This document shows positions 10,515-18,235 of a stretch of DNA of 64,000 bases, one piece after another; position 1 is the stretch's first letter; each line of letters opens with the position of its first letter. Below the pieces are notes generated by a model. That model had not been told where the DNA came from, did not search any database, and saw only the letters and a list, made by a program, of their open reading frames with translations. Both the position numbers and the translations under genes were made by a program. Origin of the DNA: Granulosicoccus sp963833195 (GTDB taxonomy: Bacteria > Pseudomonadota > Gammaproteobacteria > Granulosicoccales > Granulosicoccaceae). The stretch spans positions 4,092,001 through 4,156,000 of the forward strand of contig CAWHXF010000027.1 in NCBI GenBank assembly GCA_963833195.1. Direction: 5' to 3'.

Positions 10515-11507
10515 TTGACCCGACTCGCCACCCGCCTGCTGCCGGTCCTGCTGGTCATCGTGCCGCTCGCGAGCTGCGCGTCCCCGTCCGGGGACGAGCT
10601 CGCGCCTCCGCTCGCCTCCGGCCCGGCCACGCGCTACGACTGCGACGGATTGCCCGTCGCGGCTCGCTACGGCCCGGCGTTCGTGAACCTGGAGATCGGC
10701 GGTCGCACGGAGTCGTTGCCGAAGGTGGCCGCGGCGTCCGGTGCGAAGTACGAGAGCGGCATCGACGCGTCGTACCGGCTCTTCTGGACGAAGGGCGACA
10801 CCGCGCGGGTCGCGCTCGGCGACGACCGCTGGCTCGCGTGCACCGAGGTGCCGGACACGCCGACGGTCGAGTCCTTCGAGGCACAAGGCAACGAGCCGCC
10901 CTGGACGCTCGCGATGCTCGACGGCTCGGTCGTGCTCGAGCGCGGGTACGAGGGCGAGGGCACCATCGCGACGCTGCGCGAGAGCGTCGAGGGCGACGAC
11001 GGGAGCGTGCGCCACGCCGCCGACGCCGGCGGGCGCGAGCTGATCGTGGACGTCGTGCCCGGTCCCTGCACCGACGACATGAGCGGCATGACCTACCCTG
11101 CGACCGTGACGGTGGAGCTGGACGGAGAAATGTCGCGCGGCTGCGGAGGGGAACCGGCGTCGTTGCCGGTGGGTGGCGAGTGGACGGTCGAGCGCATCGG
11201 CGATGTCGCCGTGCTCGCCGATGCGCCCGCCACCATCGTGTTCACCGACGAGGGGCGTGCTGCGGGGTCGACGGGCTGCAACCGGTGGTCGGGGGAGTGG
11301 ACGCTGACCGGGGAGTCTCTGACGCTCGGGCGCATAGCGTCGACGCGGCGCGCGTGCCGGGGGCCGGTGGGAGAGCAGGAGGTCCGGCTGCTACGCGCGC
11401 TGGAAGCGGTGCGCGGGTTCAAGGTGGAGCAGGGCGGGGCGCTGGTGCTGACCGGGCCGCGGGGGGACGAGCTCGTGGCGCGTCGTGCCGAGCCCGCCCC
11501 GGACTGA
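10515..11507 (+). CDS. Lipoprotein with MliC-type and META domains
   Basis: 330 residues from a TTG start, chosen because it gives a textbook lipoprotein signal (basic start, hydrophobic LLPVLLVIVPLAS, lipobox LASC with Cys21). After the anchor comes an MliC-like domain (RYDCDGLPVAARYG to LACTEV, about 40-120; c-type lysozyme inhibitor family). A COG3650-like piece (DDMSGMTYPATVTVELDG) follows, then a C-terminal META/HslJ domain (GSTGCNRWSGEW, about 245-325). Probably an envelope lipoprotein protecting against lysozyme-like attack; this rests on domain families only. With the LprI-type gene at 2.1 kb it makes two lysozyme-inhibitor-like genes in 9 kb. Confidence 0.85.
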   Translation: MTRLATRLLPVLLVIVPLASCASPSGDELAPPLASGPATRYDCDGLPVAARYGPAFVNLEIGGRTESLPKVAAASGAKYESGIDASYRLFWTKGDTARVALGDDRWLACTEVPDTPTVESFEAQGNEPPWTLAMLDGSVVLERGYEGEGTIATLRESVEGDDGSVRHAADAGGRELIVDVVPGPCTDDMSGMTYPATVTVELDGEMSRGCGGEPASLPVGGEWTVERIGDVAVLADAPATIVFTDEGRAAGSTGCNRWSGEWTLTGESLTLGRIASTRRACRGPVGEQEVRLLRALEAVRGFKVEQGGALVLTGPRGDELVARRAEPAPD

Positions 11508-11521
11508 AGGCGAGCCTTCAG
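11504..11521. terminator. Bidirectional stem-loop between convergent genes
   Basis: CTGAAGGC and GCCTTCAG form a perfect 8-bp stem around a 2-base centre. The hairpin contains the stop codons of both the lipoprotein gene and thiQ, which are only 10 bases apart. No T-run follows on either side, so it may act as a barrier or a Rho-linked end rather than a classical terminator. Confidence 0.5.
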
Positions 11522-12168
11522 GCGACTGCACCTCGCCGCACCAACCGCCCGTCCACCAGCTCGATCACCCCCGCCCCGATCGCCACGGCATCGTCCGGAT
11601 CGTGCGTCACCATCAGCACGCACGGCCGGTGGCGCTCGATGACGGTGCGGGTGAGCGCGAGCATCTCCGCGCGCGTCTCCCCGTCCAGCGCGCCGAACGG
11701 TTCGTCCAGCAGCAGTATCGGCCGCTCGCGCAGCAGGCACCGCGCGAGCCCGACGCGCTGGCGCTCGCCGCCCGAGAGCTTCGCGGGCCGTCGCGATCCG
11801 AAGCCCTCGAGCCCGACATCCGCGAGCGTCGCCTCGATCGCGCTCCGCTGACCGGCATCGAGCCGCAGCCCCGGGTCGAGCCCGAGCCCGACGTTGTCGG
11901 CCACCGAGAGGTGTTCGAACAGGTTGTCGTGCTGGAAGAGCGTGGTCACGGGCCGTTCGGCTGGGCTCAGGCCGACGAGCGAGCGTCCCTTCCAGCGCAC
12001 GTCCCCCGACGCGGGCTCGAGAAAGCCCGCCACGAGGTTCAGCAGCGTGCTCTTGCCCGAGCCGCTGCGTCCGACCAGCGCGTGCGCCGAGTGCGCGTCC
12101 AGCCGCAGGTCGAACAGCCATTCGAGCGCGCCGAGCTCGACGCGGGCGCCGTCCAGCTCCAGGCTCAT
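11518..12168 (-). CDS. thiQ: Thiamine ABC transporter, ATP-binding subunit
   Basis: 216-residue ABC ATPase that would power thiamine or TPP import through ThiP. Walker A GRSGSGKST is at 33-41, the Q-loop is in LFQHDNLFEHLS, the signature LSGGERQRV starts at 132, Walker B ILLLDEPFGALD at 152, and the H-loop in MVTHDP. The short length and the FQHDNLF pattern match ThiQ. Its ATG overlaps the thiP stop (ATGA). Last gene of the riboswitch-controlled operon. Confidence 0.93.
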   Translation of the reverse strand: MSLELDGARVELGALEWLFDLRLDAHSAHALVGRSGSGKSTLLNLVAGFLEPASGDVRWKGRSLVGLSPAERPVTTLFQHDNLFEHLSVADNVGLGLDPGLRLDAGQRSAIEATLADVGLEGFGSRRPAKLSGGERQRVGLARCLLRERPILLLDEPFGALDGETRAEMLALTRTVIERHRPCVLMVTHDPDDAVAIGAGVIELVDGRLVRRGAVA

Positions 12169-13871
12169 CGAACGCTCGCCTCCGCCGGCACGGGAAGCGT
12201 CCCGTCGCGCTCGCGCGGCCCGCCGATCAGTCGTTGCAAGGCGACGAACAGCACGATGCACAGCAGCAGCAGCAACGCCGCCGTCGCGGCCGCCTCCTGC
12301 AGCCGGTAGCCGCCGAGGCGCGAGTGCAGCAGGGACGACAGCGTGCGGAAGCGCTCCGAGCCGAACAGCGCGATGGCCCCGAGGTCCCCGGCCGTGAGCG
12401 TCGCTGCGACGCCGGCGGCGAGCCCCAGCGGCCTGCGCAGCACCGGCCAGTCCACGAGTCGCCAGCGCTGCCACCGGCTCATGCCGAGCGAGCGCACGAG
12501 CCGGTCGGTCGCCGCCGCGCCGCGCAGCATCGGCCCCGACAGGATGCGCAGCGCGAAGGGCAGGCTGATCAGCGCGTTGACGAGCACCACGAGCACGAGC
12601 GCGAGCGAGAACACGTCGGCATGGGTTCTCAGCGCGAGGAACAGTCCGGTGCCGAGCACGATGGGCGGCAGCACGAGGATCGCGTTGCCGACGCTCTGCA
12701 GCGCCTCCCCCGCGCGCGCGCGTCCGAGCCGCGCGTGCAGGTGGCGCACGCCGCCGAGCAGCCCGAGCGCGAGCGCCACCGAGAGCGCTGCCGCGCACAG
12801 CGCCGCGACGACGGTGTTCCGGAGCGCCGCGAGCGTGACGGGGTCGGTGGCGGTGCCGAGGGACTTCGGGTTCACGCCGGCCACGACGAGCGCGGCGAGC
12901 GGCGGCACGACGAGCAGCGCCGTCGCGGCGATGGCGAACGCGTCGAGGCCGCGGTGCACGGCCCCGCGCCGCGCGTGCGGGTGCCACGCGGGCAGCGCGT
13001 CGGCGGCGAAGCTGCCGCCGCCGAGCGACGCGTCGTTGCCGGAGGCGACGAACGCGCCGAGCACGGTCAGCAGCAGACACAGCAGCAGCTGCACGAGCGC
13101 GAGCGCTACGGCCAGCGGCAGGTCGAAGTCGAAGCGCAGGGCCTGGTAGATCGCGACCTCCACGGTCGTCGCGCGCGGCCCACCGCCCAGGGTCAGCACG
13201 ATCGCGAAGCTCGTGAAGCACAGCGTGAACACGAGCGTGACGAGTCCGGGCAGCGGGCGCAGCAGCGCGGGCCATTCGATGTGCCGCACGCGCGCGCCCA
13301 GCGGCATGCCGAGCTGCGCGGCCAGGCGCCAGTGCGCGTCGGGCACGCCGTCGAGCGCCTGCAGCAGCACGCGCGCGGACAGCGGCAGGTTGAAGAAGAC
13401 GTGCGCGAGCAGGATGCCGCCGAGCCCGTAGAGGGCGGGCAGCTCGAGGCCCAAGGGCTCCAGCACGCCGTTGACCCACCCACCGCCACCCCACACCGCG
13501 ACGATGCCGTACACCGCGACGATCGCGGGAAGCACGAGCGACAACCCGAACAGCGACACGAGCGCGCGGCGCCCGGGAAAACGCCGCTCGTGCGAGAGCG
13601 CGAGCGCGACCGGAATCGCGAGCCCGACGGACAGCACGGTGGACAGCGCGGCCTGCTTCAGACTGAACGCCAGCACGCGTCGCAACCACGGATCCCCCAC
13701 GATGCGCGCGAACGGCAGCTCGCCCGCCTCGCGCACGAGCGCGTAGAGCGGCACGAGCACGAGCACGGCCACCGTCGCGGCCGCGAGCGCCGCGCCCGCC
13801 CACCACGGCAGTCGCGGCGAATGTGCGCCGCGCAGCCGCGATGGCTTCAGCGCGTCGACGCCTCGAGCCAC
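12165..13871 (-). CDS. thiP: Thiamine ABC transporter, permease subunit
   Basis: Inner-membrane permease of about 560 residues made of two fused permease halves with roughly twelve membrane segments. Each half carries an EAA-type coupling loop (AAQLGMPLGARVRHIEWPAL in the first, RSLGMSRWQRWRLVDWPVL in the second). No ATG is available. A GTG at 13871 overlaps the end of thiB by 25 bases. A CTG at 13850 overlaps the thiB stop exactly as CTGA. Both keep the first membrane segment. The tight overlaps with thiB and thiQ fit a single operon. Confidence 0.92.
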   Translation of the reverse strand: MARGVDALKPSRLRGAHSPRLPWWAGAALAAATVAVLVLVPLYALVREAGELPFARIVGDPWLRRVLAFSLKQAALSTVLSVGLAIPVALALSHERRFPGRRALVSLFGLSLVLPAIVAVYGIVAVWGGGGWVNGVLEPLGLELPALYGLGGILLAHVFFNLPLSARVLLQALDGVPDAHWRLAAQLGMPLGARVRHIEWPALLRPLPGLVTLVFTLCFTSFAIVLTLGGGPRATTVEVAIYQALRFDFDLPLAVALALVQLLLCLLLTVLGAFVASGNDASLGGGSFAADALPAWHPHARRGAVHRGLDAFAIAATALLVVPPLAALVVAGVNPKSLGTATDPVTLAALRNTVVAALCAAALSVALALGLLGGVRHLHARLGRARAGEALQSVGNAILVLPPIVLGTGLFLALRTHADVFSLALVLVVLVNALISLPFALRILSGPMLRGAAATDRLVRSLGMSRWQRWRLVDWPVLRRPLGLAAGVAATLTAGDLGAIALFGSERFRTLSSLLHSRLGGYRLQEAAATAALLLLLCIVLFVALQRLIGGPRERDGTLPVPAEASVR

Positions 13872-14866
13872 TCGTCGACCCAGGCCCTTCTCTCGTCGCG
13901 CACGGTCTCGGCGTCGAACAGCAACGTCCTCGACGGCTCGATCAGCCGCTCGAACGCGCCCGGCAGCGCGTCGCCGAGCTCGGCCACCGGGTACATCACG
14001 TTGCCGAGCGGAATGGACGCCTGCGCCTCGGGCGAGACCAGGAACTCCAGGAACATCGTCGCGAGCTCCGGCTCCTCGCTGCGCGCGAGCTTCGCCGCCA
14101 CCTCCACCTGCAGGTAGTGACCCTCGTCGAACGCCATCGCCTGGTAGCGCTCGGTGCCGTCGACCTCCATCGAGTACGCGGGGGAGGTGCTGTAGCTCAG
14201 CACGATCGGCGCCTCGCCTTCGAGAAACAGCGAGAACCACGCCTCCGACCAGTCCTTCGTGACGGTGAGTATCCGGGGTTGCAGTTCGGCCCACTTCTCC
14301 CCGGCCTCGTCGCCGAACACCGACTTCATCCACAGCAGCAGGCCGAGCCCCGGCGTGCTGGTGCGCGGATCCTGCACGATGATCTTCGGGCCGTCCGGGT
14401 TCGACACCAGCTCGGCAAGGCTCGCGGGTGGCGTCTCGATCGCCTCGGTGTCGTAGACGAACGCGAACCAGCTCCAGTCGAACGGCACGAACACGTCCGA
14501 CGTCCATTCGATCGGCAGCTTCAGCTCCGACGTGTCGACGCCCGACGGGGCCAGCAGTCCGGTGTCCTCGGCGATGGCCATGAGGTTGGTGTCCAGCCCG
14601 AGCACGATGTCGGCTCGCGACGAGGCGCCCTCGAGCTGCACGCGGTTCAGCAGGCCCGTCGAGCTGTCGAGCGCGACGAAGCGCACGTCGCAGTCGCCGC
14701 AGCGTGCCTCGAAGGCGGTCTCGATGGCGGGGCCCGGGCCCCATTCGGCGACGAAGGCGTCGTAGGTGTAGACGACGAGCTCGCGCTCGGCCGCGCCGGC
14801 GAACGGCGCGGCGGCGAGCGCCGGCACGGCGAGCAGGGCGGCAAGGCCAAGGGGAGGCGGATTCAA
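13847..14866 (-). CDS. thiB: Thiamine/TPP-binding periplasmic protein
   Basis: 339-residue substrate-binding protein. It has a TTG start with AGGAGA about ten bases upstream, an Ala-rich signal peptide ending near AGAAE, and then the ThiB opening LVVYTYDAFVAEWGPGP. The motif SSTGLLNRVQLEG, the PFDWSWFAFVYD segment and YSTSPAYS are typical of thiamine-binding proteins. First gene of thiBPQ, about 65 bases downstream of a TPP riboswitch. Confidence 0.94.
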   Translation of the reverse strand: MNPPPLGLAALLAVPALAAAPFAGAAERELVVYTYDAFVAEWGPGPAIETAFEARCGDCDVRFVALDSSTGLLNRVQLEGASSRADIVLGLDTNLMAIAEDTGLLAPSGVDTSELKLPIEWTSDVFVPFDWSWFAFVYDTEAIETPPASLAELVSNPDGPKIIVQDPRTSTPGLGLLLWMKSVFGDEAGEKWAELQPRILTVTKDWSEAWFSLFLEGEAPIVLSYSTSPAYSMEVDGTERYQAMAFDEGHYLQVEVAAKLARSEEPELATMFLEFLVSPEAQASIPLGNVMYPVAELGDALPGAFERLIEPSRTLLFDAETVRDERRAWVDEWLEASTR

Positions 14867-14929
14867 GGCGCGTGGATCTCCTGTCGGTGGGACGAGCGAC
14901 AGGGATGACCGCGCGGTGCGGACGATGCT

Positions 14930-15032
14930 CGATCCCTACGCCGGTACTAGCCGGATCAGGTTCGCGGGTTGTCCGGTGCGCGACGCCCGTTGGCGATCGC
15001 GTGCCGACTCTCAGCCCAATGGGCACCCCGTC
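14930..15032 (-). ncRNA. TPP riboswitch (THI-box)
   Basis: Read on the minus strand, the segment contains the canonical elements in order: GGGGTGCC, GGCTGAGA about 14 bases on, then ACCCGCGAACCTGATC, GGCTAGTACC and a closing TAGGGATC. Known TPP riboswitches use the CTGAGA and ACCTGATC blocks to grip the pyrimidine and pyrophosphate. The thiB start lies about 65 bases further on, enough space for a regulatory helix over the ribosome site. It should lower thiBPQ expression when TPP is plentiful. Confidence 0.95.
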
Positions 15033-15105
15033 GAGTCATCCCGTCGGGACGCGTGCGCCCCGACTGCGGACATGGTGCGTCAGTGCGGCGACGCGTGCAA
15101 GCGCG

Positions 15106-16032
15106 TCAGCGGTAGTTGCGACGCCCGCCCTCGGGCAGCTCGCGAAAGCGGCGATAGCTCCACAGGTACTGCGCCGGATTCACGCGCACGCAGGCCTCCA
15201 CCGAGCGGTTCAAGGCGGTCGCCGCGACCACGATATCCTTCGCGGCGACGTCGCCGACGGGCGCGATGTAGCGGTAGCGCCACCCGGTCCCGCCCGGCAG
15301 CCGCTCCACGCCGACGAACAGCACGTCGCAGCCACTCTTCGCCGCGAGGCGCGAGAGCAACGTCATCGTGAGCGCCGGCGTGCCGAAGAACGGGGCGAAC
15401 ACCCCGCCGTCCCGGTCCGGTTCCTGATCGGGCAGGATGCCCACGCTGCGACCCGCGGCGAGCCTGCGCAACGCGTCGCGGATGCCCGCGCCGTCCAGGC
15501 GCAGCGGATCGCCGTCGAGGTTGCCGCGGCCCTCGACGAGCAGCGGCTCGAGCGCGCGGTCGCGCGGCGGTCGGTAGAAGTAGCCGATGGTGTGGGTGTG
15601 TCCGGGCGCGACCAGCCCGAGCTCCCAGCCGCCGAAGTGCGGCGTGACCAGCATCGTGCCCCGACCCCTCGCGAGCGAGGCGGCGAGCAGCTCGGCGCCG
15701 ACGGTCTCGACGACCTTCGCGCGCAGTTCCGGAAGCGGTCGATGCCAGATCCAGCCGAGCTCGGCGAAGGCGCGGCCCTGCTCGCGCAGGGCATCGCGCA
15801 CGAGGGCACGCTTCGCCTGCGCCGACAGTTCGGGAAAGCACAGCTCGATGTTCGTGCGGGCGACGCGCCACGGTCGACCGCGCGTCCACCGAAGCACGTT
15901 GCCCGCGAGCGTGCCCAGCGCGCGGTTGGCCCCGAGCGGCAGCGCGCCGAGCGCGCGCGTGAGGGCGCGCGCGAGCGTCGTGCGCGGCGATGCGCGCCCA
16001 GCCTTGCGCTCGGGAGTCGGAGCTTCGGACAT
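15106..16032 (-). CDS. lpxL: Lipid A late acyltransferase (LpxL/HtrB family)
   Basis: 308-residue acyltransferase that adds a secondary acyl chain to Kdo-lipid A at the inner membrane. The catalytic HxxxxE motif is seen as PHFGGWELG (His132, Glu137). RRPW-type and NIELCFPELS segments precede it, DQEPDRDGGVFAPFFG follows, and the C-terminal VNPAQYLWSYRRF is diagnostic. The N-terminal membrane helix is weaker than usual. The start lies 20 bases from a large palindromic repeat, so its mRNA leader would probably include that element. Supports a Gram-negative host. Confidence 0.9.
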   Translation of the reverse strand: MSEAPTPERKAGRASPRTTLARALTRALGALPLGANRALGTLAGNVLRWTRGRPWRVARTNIELCFPELSAQAKRALVRDALREQGRAFAELGWIWHRPLPELRAKVVETVGAELLAASLARGRGTMLVTPHFGGWELGLVAPGHTHTIGYFYRPPRDRALEPLLVEGRGNLDGDPLRLDGAGIRDALRRLAAGRSVGILPDQEPDRDGGVFAPFFGTPALTMTLLSRLAAKSGCDVLFVGVERLPGGTGWRYRYIAPVGDVAAKDIVVAATALNRSVEACVRVNPAQYLWSYRRFRELPEGGRRNYR

Positions 16033-16052
16033 GTCGACGATTCTGAACCACT

Positions 16053-16317
16053 AGGGCCTGTATCCAATCAGAACGTGGGCGCTGTCGCGCCGCAGAGCGT
16101 GGCAGGCTAGGCGCGAGGAGTGGAGCTTGGCAGGGCCAAGCGACCGACGAGCAACGACGGCTGGCGCGCTCTGCGGCGCGACCCTTCGGGCCGGCCCTCT
16201 GCGTCCGCCCCGCTGCACCGCGCGAGCGCGGGTAGCCCTGCTACCCTCGCTCGCAGCGCCTTGCGGGACGAACGCAGAGGGCCGGCAGCGCCCACGTTCT
16301 GATTGGATACAGGCCCT
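16053..16317. repeat. Structured palindromic element, copy 1
   Basis: 265-bp non-coding element bounded by perfect 32-bp inverted repeats that begin AGGGCCTGTATCC and end inward with GGGCGCTG. Both outer edges are flanked by TA. Inside are nested stems: GTCGCGCCGCAGAGCG pairs with CGCTCTGCGGCGCGAC. CCGGCCCTCTGCG pairs with CGCAGAGGGCCGG. GCTTGGC pairs with GCCAAGC. GGGTAGC pairs with GCTACCC. It lies between the divergent starts of lpxL and the rhodanese gene. A second copy at 17857-18133 shares the interior but not the middle of the arms. No ORF or transposase inside. It could be a non-autonomous (MITE-like) element or a structured RNA/DNA repeat. Confidence 0.92.
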
Positions 16318-16351
16318 AGACTGCCGGTCCGCCCGGAAGTCCGGAACCGCC

Positions 16352-16393
16352 GCCTTGATCGACCCGACGCCCGCCTTGATCGACCCGACGCCC
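16352..16393. repeat. 21-bp tandem duplication at the start of the rhodanese gene
   Basis: Two identical head-to-tail copies of GCCTTGATCGACCCGACGCCC, reading L-I-D-P-T-P-A twice. Each copy supplies a possible TTG start codon, so the duplication creates two candidate starts seven residues apart. It lies 35 bp from the edge of the palindromic element. Confidence 0.9.
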
Positions 16394-16834
16394 GTGCCCG
16401 ACGTGCCGCACATCGAGCCCGAGGCCGCGTGGGAGCGCCTGCGCGCCGAGCCCGGCGCGCTGCTGGTCGACGTGCGCTCGGACATGGAGTACCTGATGAT
16501 CGGGCATCCCCAAGGGGCGGTGAACGTGCCCTGGATCGATGCGCCGGACTGGACGGTGAACCCGCGCTTCGTCCCCGAGGTGCGCAAGCTCCTGCTGGGT
16601 CGCCCTCGAGGTCCCCTGCGCGGACGCGACGGGCCCGGTGCGGTGCGGCCGCCGCTGTTCCTGATCTGCCGCAGCGGCAATCGCTCGGTGGATGCCGCGC
16701 GCGCGCTGGCGGCCGACGGCATCGACGATGCGGTGGTGGTGACGGGGGGGTTCGAAGGGCCGTTGGACGAGGCGCACCATCGCGGGACGATCGCGGGCTG
16801 GCGTCACGCGGGACTGCCGTGGGAGCAGTGCTGA
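16355..16834 (+). CDS. Rhodanese-like sulfurtransferase
   Basis: About 159 residues with one rhodanese domain: LLVDVRSDMEYLMIGHPQGAVNVPW, then the active-site loop LFLICRSGNRS with Cys105, and a closing VVVTGGFEGPLDE. Likely moves sulfur atoms as a cysteine persulfide; the acceptor is unknown. A Pro/Arg/Gly-rich insert (GRPRGPLRGRDGPG) sits just before the active strand. Start choice is uncertain: TTG at 16355 or 16376, or GTG at 16394. The open frame continues upstream into the palindromic repeat but is not coding there. Confidence 0.85.
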   Translation: MIDPTPALIDPTPVPDVPHIEPEAAWERLRAEPGALLVDVRSDMEYLMIGHPQGAVNVPWIDAPDWTVNPRFVPEVRKLLLGRPRGPLRGRDGPGAVRPPLFLICRSGNRSVDAARALAADGIDDAVVVTGGFEGPLDEAHHRGTIAGWRHAGLPWEQC

Positions 16835-17413
16835 GCTCGTGCCGACCCGGTCTCGAGACGGTATCGGCCGGGTGTCCACCCGTGCCGGGCACCGCGGACG
16901 TCCCTGTCCGCGCCGGTGCTCCGGGGCCTTCCCCGGAGCGCGCCCGATCCTGCCGGCGATCGTCTGCACGATCGCCCTTGCCTCCCTGCTCGCGTCCCTG
17001 CGTCGCGATCGCCGTCCTGACGACCCCCGCGGTCCCTGCGGGTCCCTGGTGTCCGGCCTCCTGCCGGGCCGTGCGGCGCGCCCCGGGTCCCGTCCCTGGG
17101 TCGGCGCGGTGCCGCACGATCGTGCCGGGGCATCCTGCCCGTCGTGCTCCTTGCTTCGATCGGGTCGGCGACCGGTCCGTCGCCGCCTCCCCGACCGCAG
17201 GTGCAGTCTCGTCGCCGGGACGTGCTTCCACAATCGGAAGTCCGGCCGACGTGCGTGGGAATCGCGGACGGCGCGTGTAGGCGCTTTCCTACACGGTAAC
17301 GGGACGCGCGATCCGACGGGAGCGGCCGACGCCGCGGCCAGCGTTGGCACGTCACCGCTCCGGAACGCCGACCGCGGCTCGCCGAGCGGCCCCGCGTCGA
17401 GCGACGGTGGCCC
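16835..17413. other. Hairpin-rich non-coding spacer
   Basis: 579 bases without a convincing gene; the open frames here are Arg-rich shadows with no recognisable domain. It contains many short perfect stems, for example CTCCGGGG-CCTT-CCCCGGAG near 16919, GGCGATCGT-CTGC-ACGATCGCC near 16951 and GTAGG-CGCTTT-CCTAC near 17276. The word TCCCTG recurs at least six times between about 16,900 and 17,100. It lies between the rhodanese gene and dtd, and between the two palindromic elements. It may encode a structured RNA or be decayed sequence. Confidence 0.5.
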
Positions 17414-17857
17414 GTGATCGTCGTCGTGCAACGCGTGCTCGAGGCGAGCGTGGAGGTCGCGGGCGAGCGCATCGCCGCCATCGGCCCGGGCATCCTGGCG
17501 CTCGCGGGCATCGAGCGCGGCGACGCCGGGGAGGACATCGATGCCATGGCGAGACGCCTGGCGGACCTGCGCCTGTTCGACGACCCCGAGGGGCGCATGA
17601 ACCTCGATCTCGAGGCCATCGGTGCCGAAGCCCTGCTGGTCTCGCAGTTCACGCTCGCCGCCGACACGCGCAAGGGTCGCCGACCGGGCTTCTCCACCGC
17701 CGCACCGCCGGACGAGGCCAGGGCCCTGTTCGAGCGATTCGTCGCGGCGTTCTCCCGGCGCTGTCCCCGCACCTCGACGGGGCGCTTCGGTGCCGAGATG
17801 CGGGTCGGTCTCGTGAACGATGGCCCGGTGACCTTCGTGCTGCGCTCCCGCGCCTAA
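17414..17857 (+). CDS. dtd: D-aminoacyl-tRNA deacylase
   Basis: 147-residue proofreading enzyme that removes D-amino acids and glycine from mischarged tRNA in the cytoplasm. It opens IVVVQRVLEASVEVAG, carries the SQFTLAADTRKGRRPGF motif (the SQFTL active-site block) and ends GRFGAEMRVGLVNDGPVTF, which contains the cross-subunit NxGP-type element (NDGP here). GTG start. The stop codon TAA abuts the second palindromic element, sharing its last base with it. Confidence 0.95.
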   Translation: MIVVVQRVLEASVEVAGERIAAIGPGILALAGIERGDAGEDIDAMARRLADLRLFDDPEGRMNLDLEAIGAEALLVSQFTLAADTRKGRRPGFSTAAPPDEARALFERFVAAFSRRCPRTSTGRFGAEMRVGLVNDGPVTFVLRSRA

Positions 17858-18133
17858 GGGCCTGTGGCGATATAAATTGACCGTCCTGTCGTTCCGCAGG
17901 GCGTGCCAGCCCCATTTCCGCCCTTGGGCGAGGAGCGGAGCGTGGCGGCGCCACGCGACCGACGAGCAACGACGGATGGCGCGCCCTGCGGAACGACCCT
18001 TCGGGCCGGCCCTGTGCGTCCGCCCCGCTGCGTTGCTGCCCGCGCGGGTAGCCCTGCTACCCTCGTTCGCAGCGCCTTGCGGGACGAACGCACAGGGCCG
18101 GCAGGACGGTCAATTTATATCGCCACAGGCCCT
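17857..18133. repeat. Structured palindromic element, copy 2
   Basis: 277-bp relative of the 16053-16317 element. Its perfect 32-bp terminal arms begin AGGGCCTGTGGCGATATAAA and end inward ACCGTCCTG. Only the outer nine and innermost few bases match copy 1. The interior is closely related, and its stems differ from copy 1 by paired changes: GTCGTTCCGCAGGGCG with CGCCCTGCGGAACGAC, CCGGCCCTGTGCG with CGCACAGGGCCGG, and GCGTGGC with GCCACGC. TA/TAA flanks both ends. It lies between dtd and hisB, leaving about 100 bases of leader before hisB. Confidence 0.92.
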
Positions 18134-18235
18134 AAGCCCGCGTGTGCGCCCGCGCCCGAGCGCGGACCGGCCCGGCGCCCGTGCGGGGCCGCGTGTATCC
18201 TCGCCGGCCTTCCTTGATCTGCGGAGAGCGGCGGC

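Noticed and set aside
16107..17431. Long minus-strand open frames across the rhodanese gene and spacer
   Set aside because: Arg/Pro-rich shadow composition, no domain, and they cross a non-coding palindromic element and an antisense real gene.
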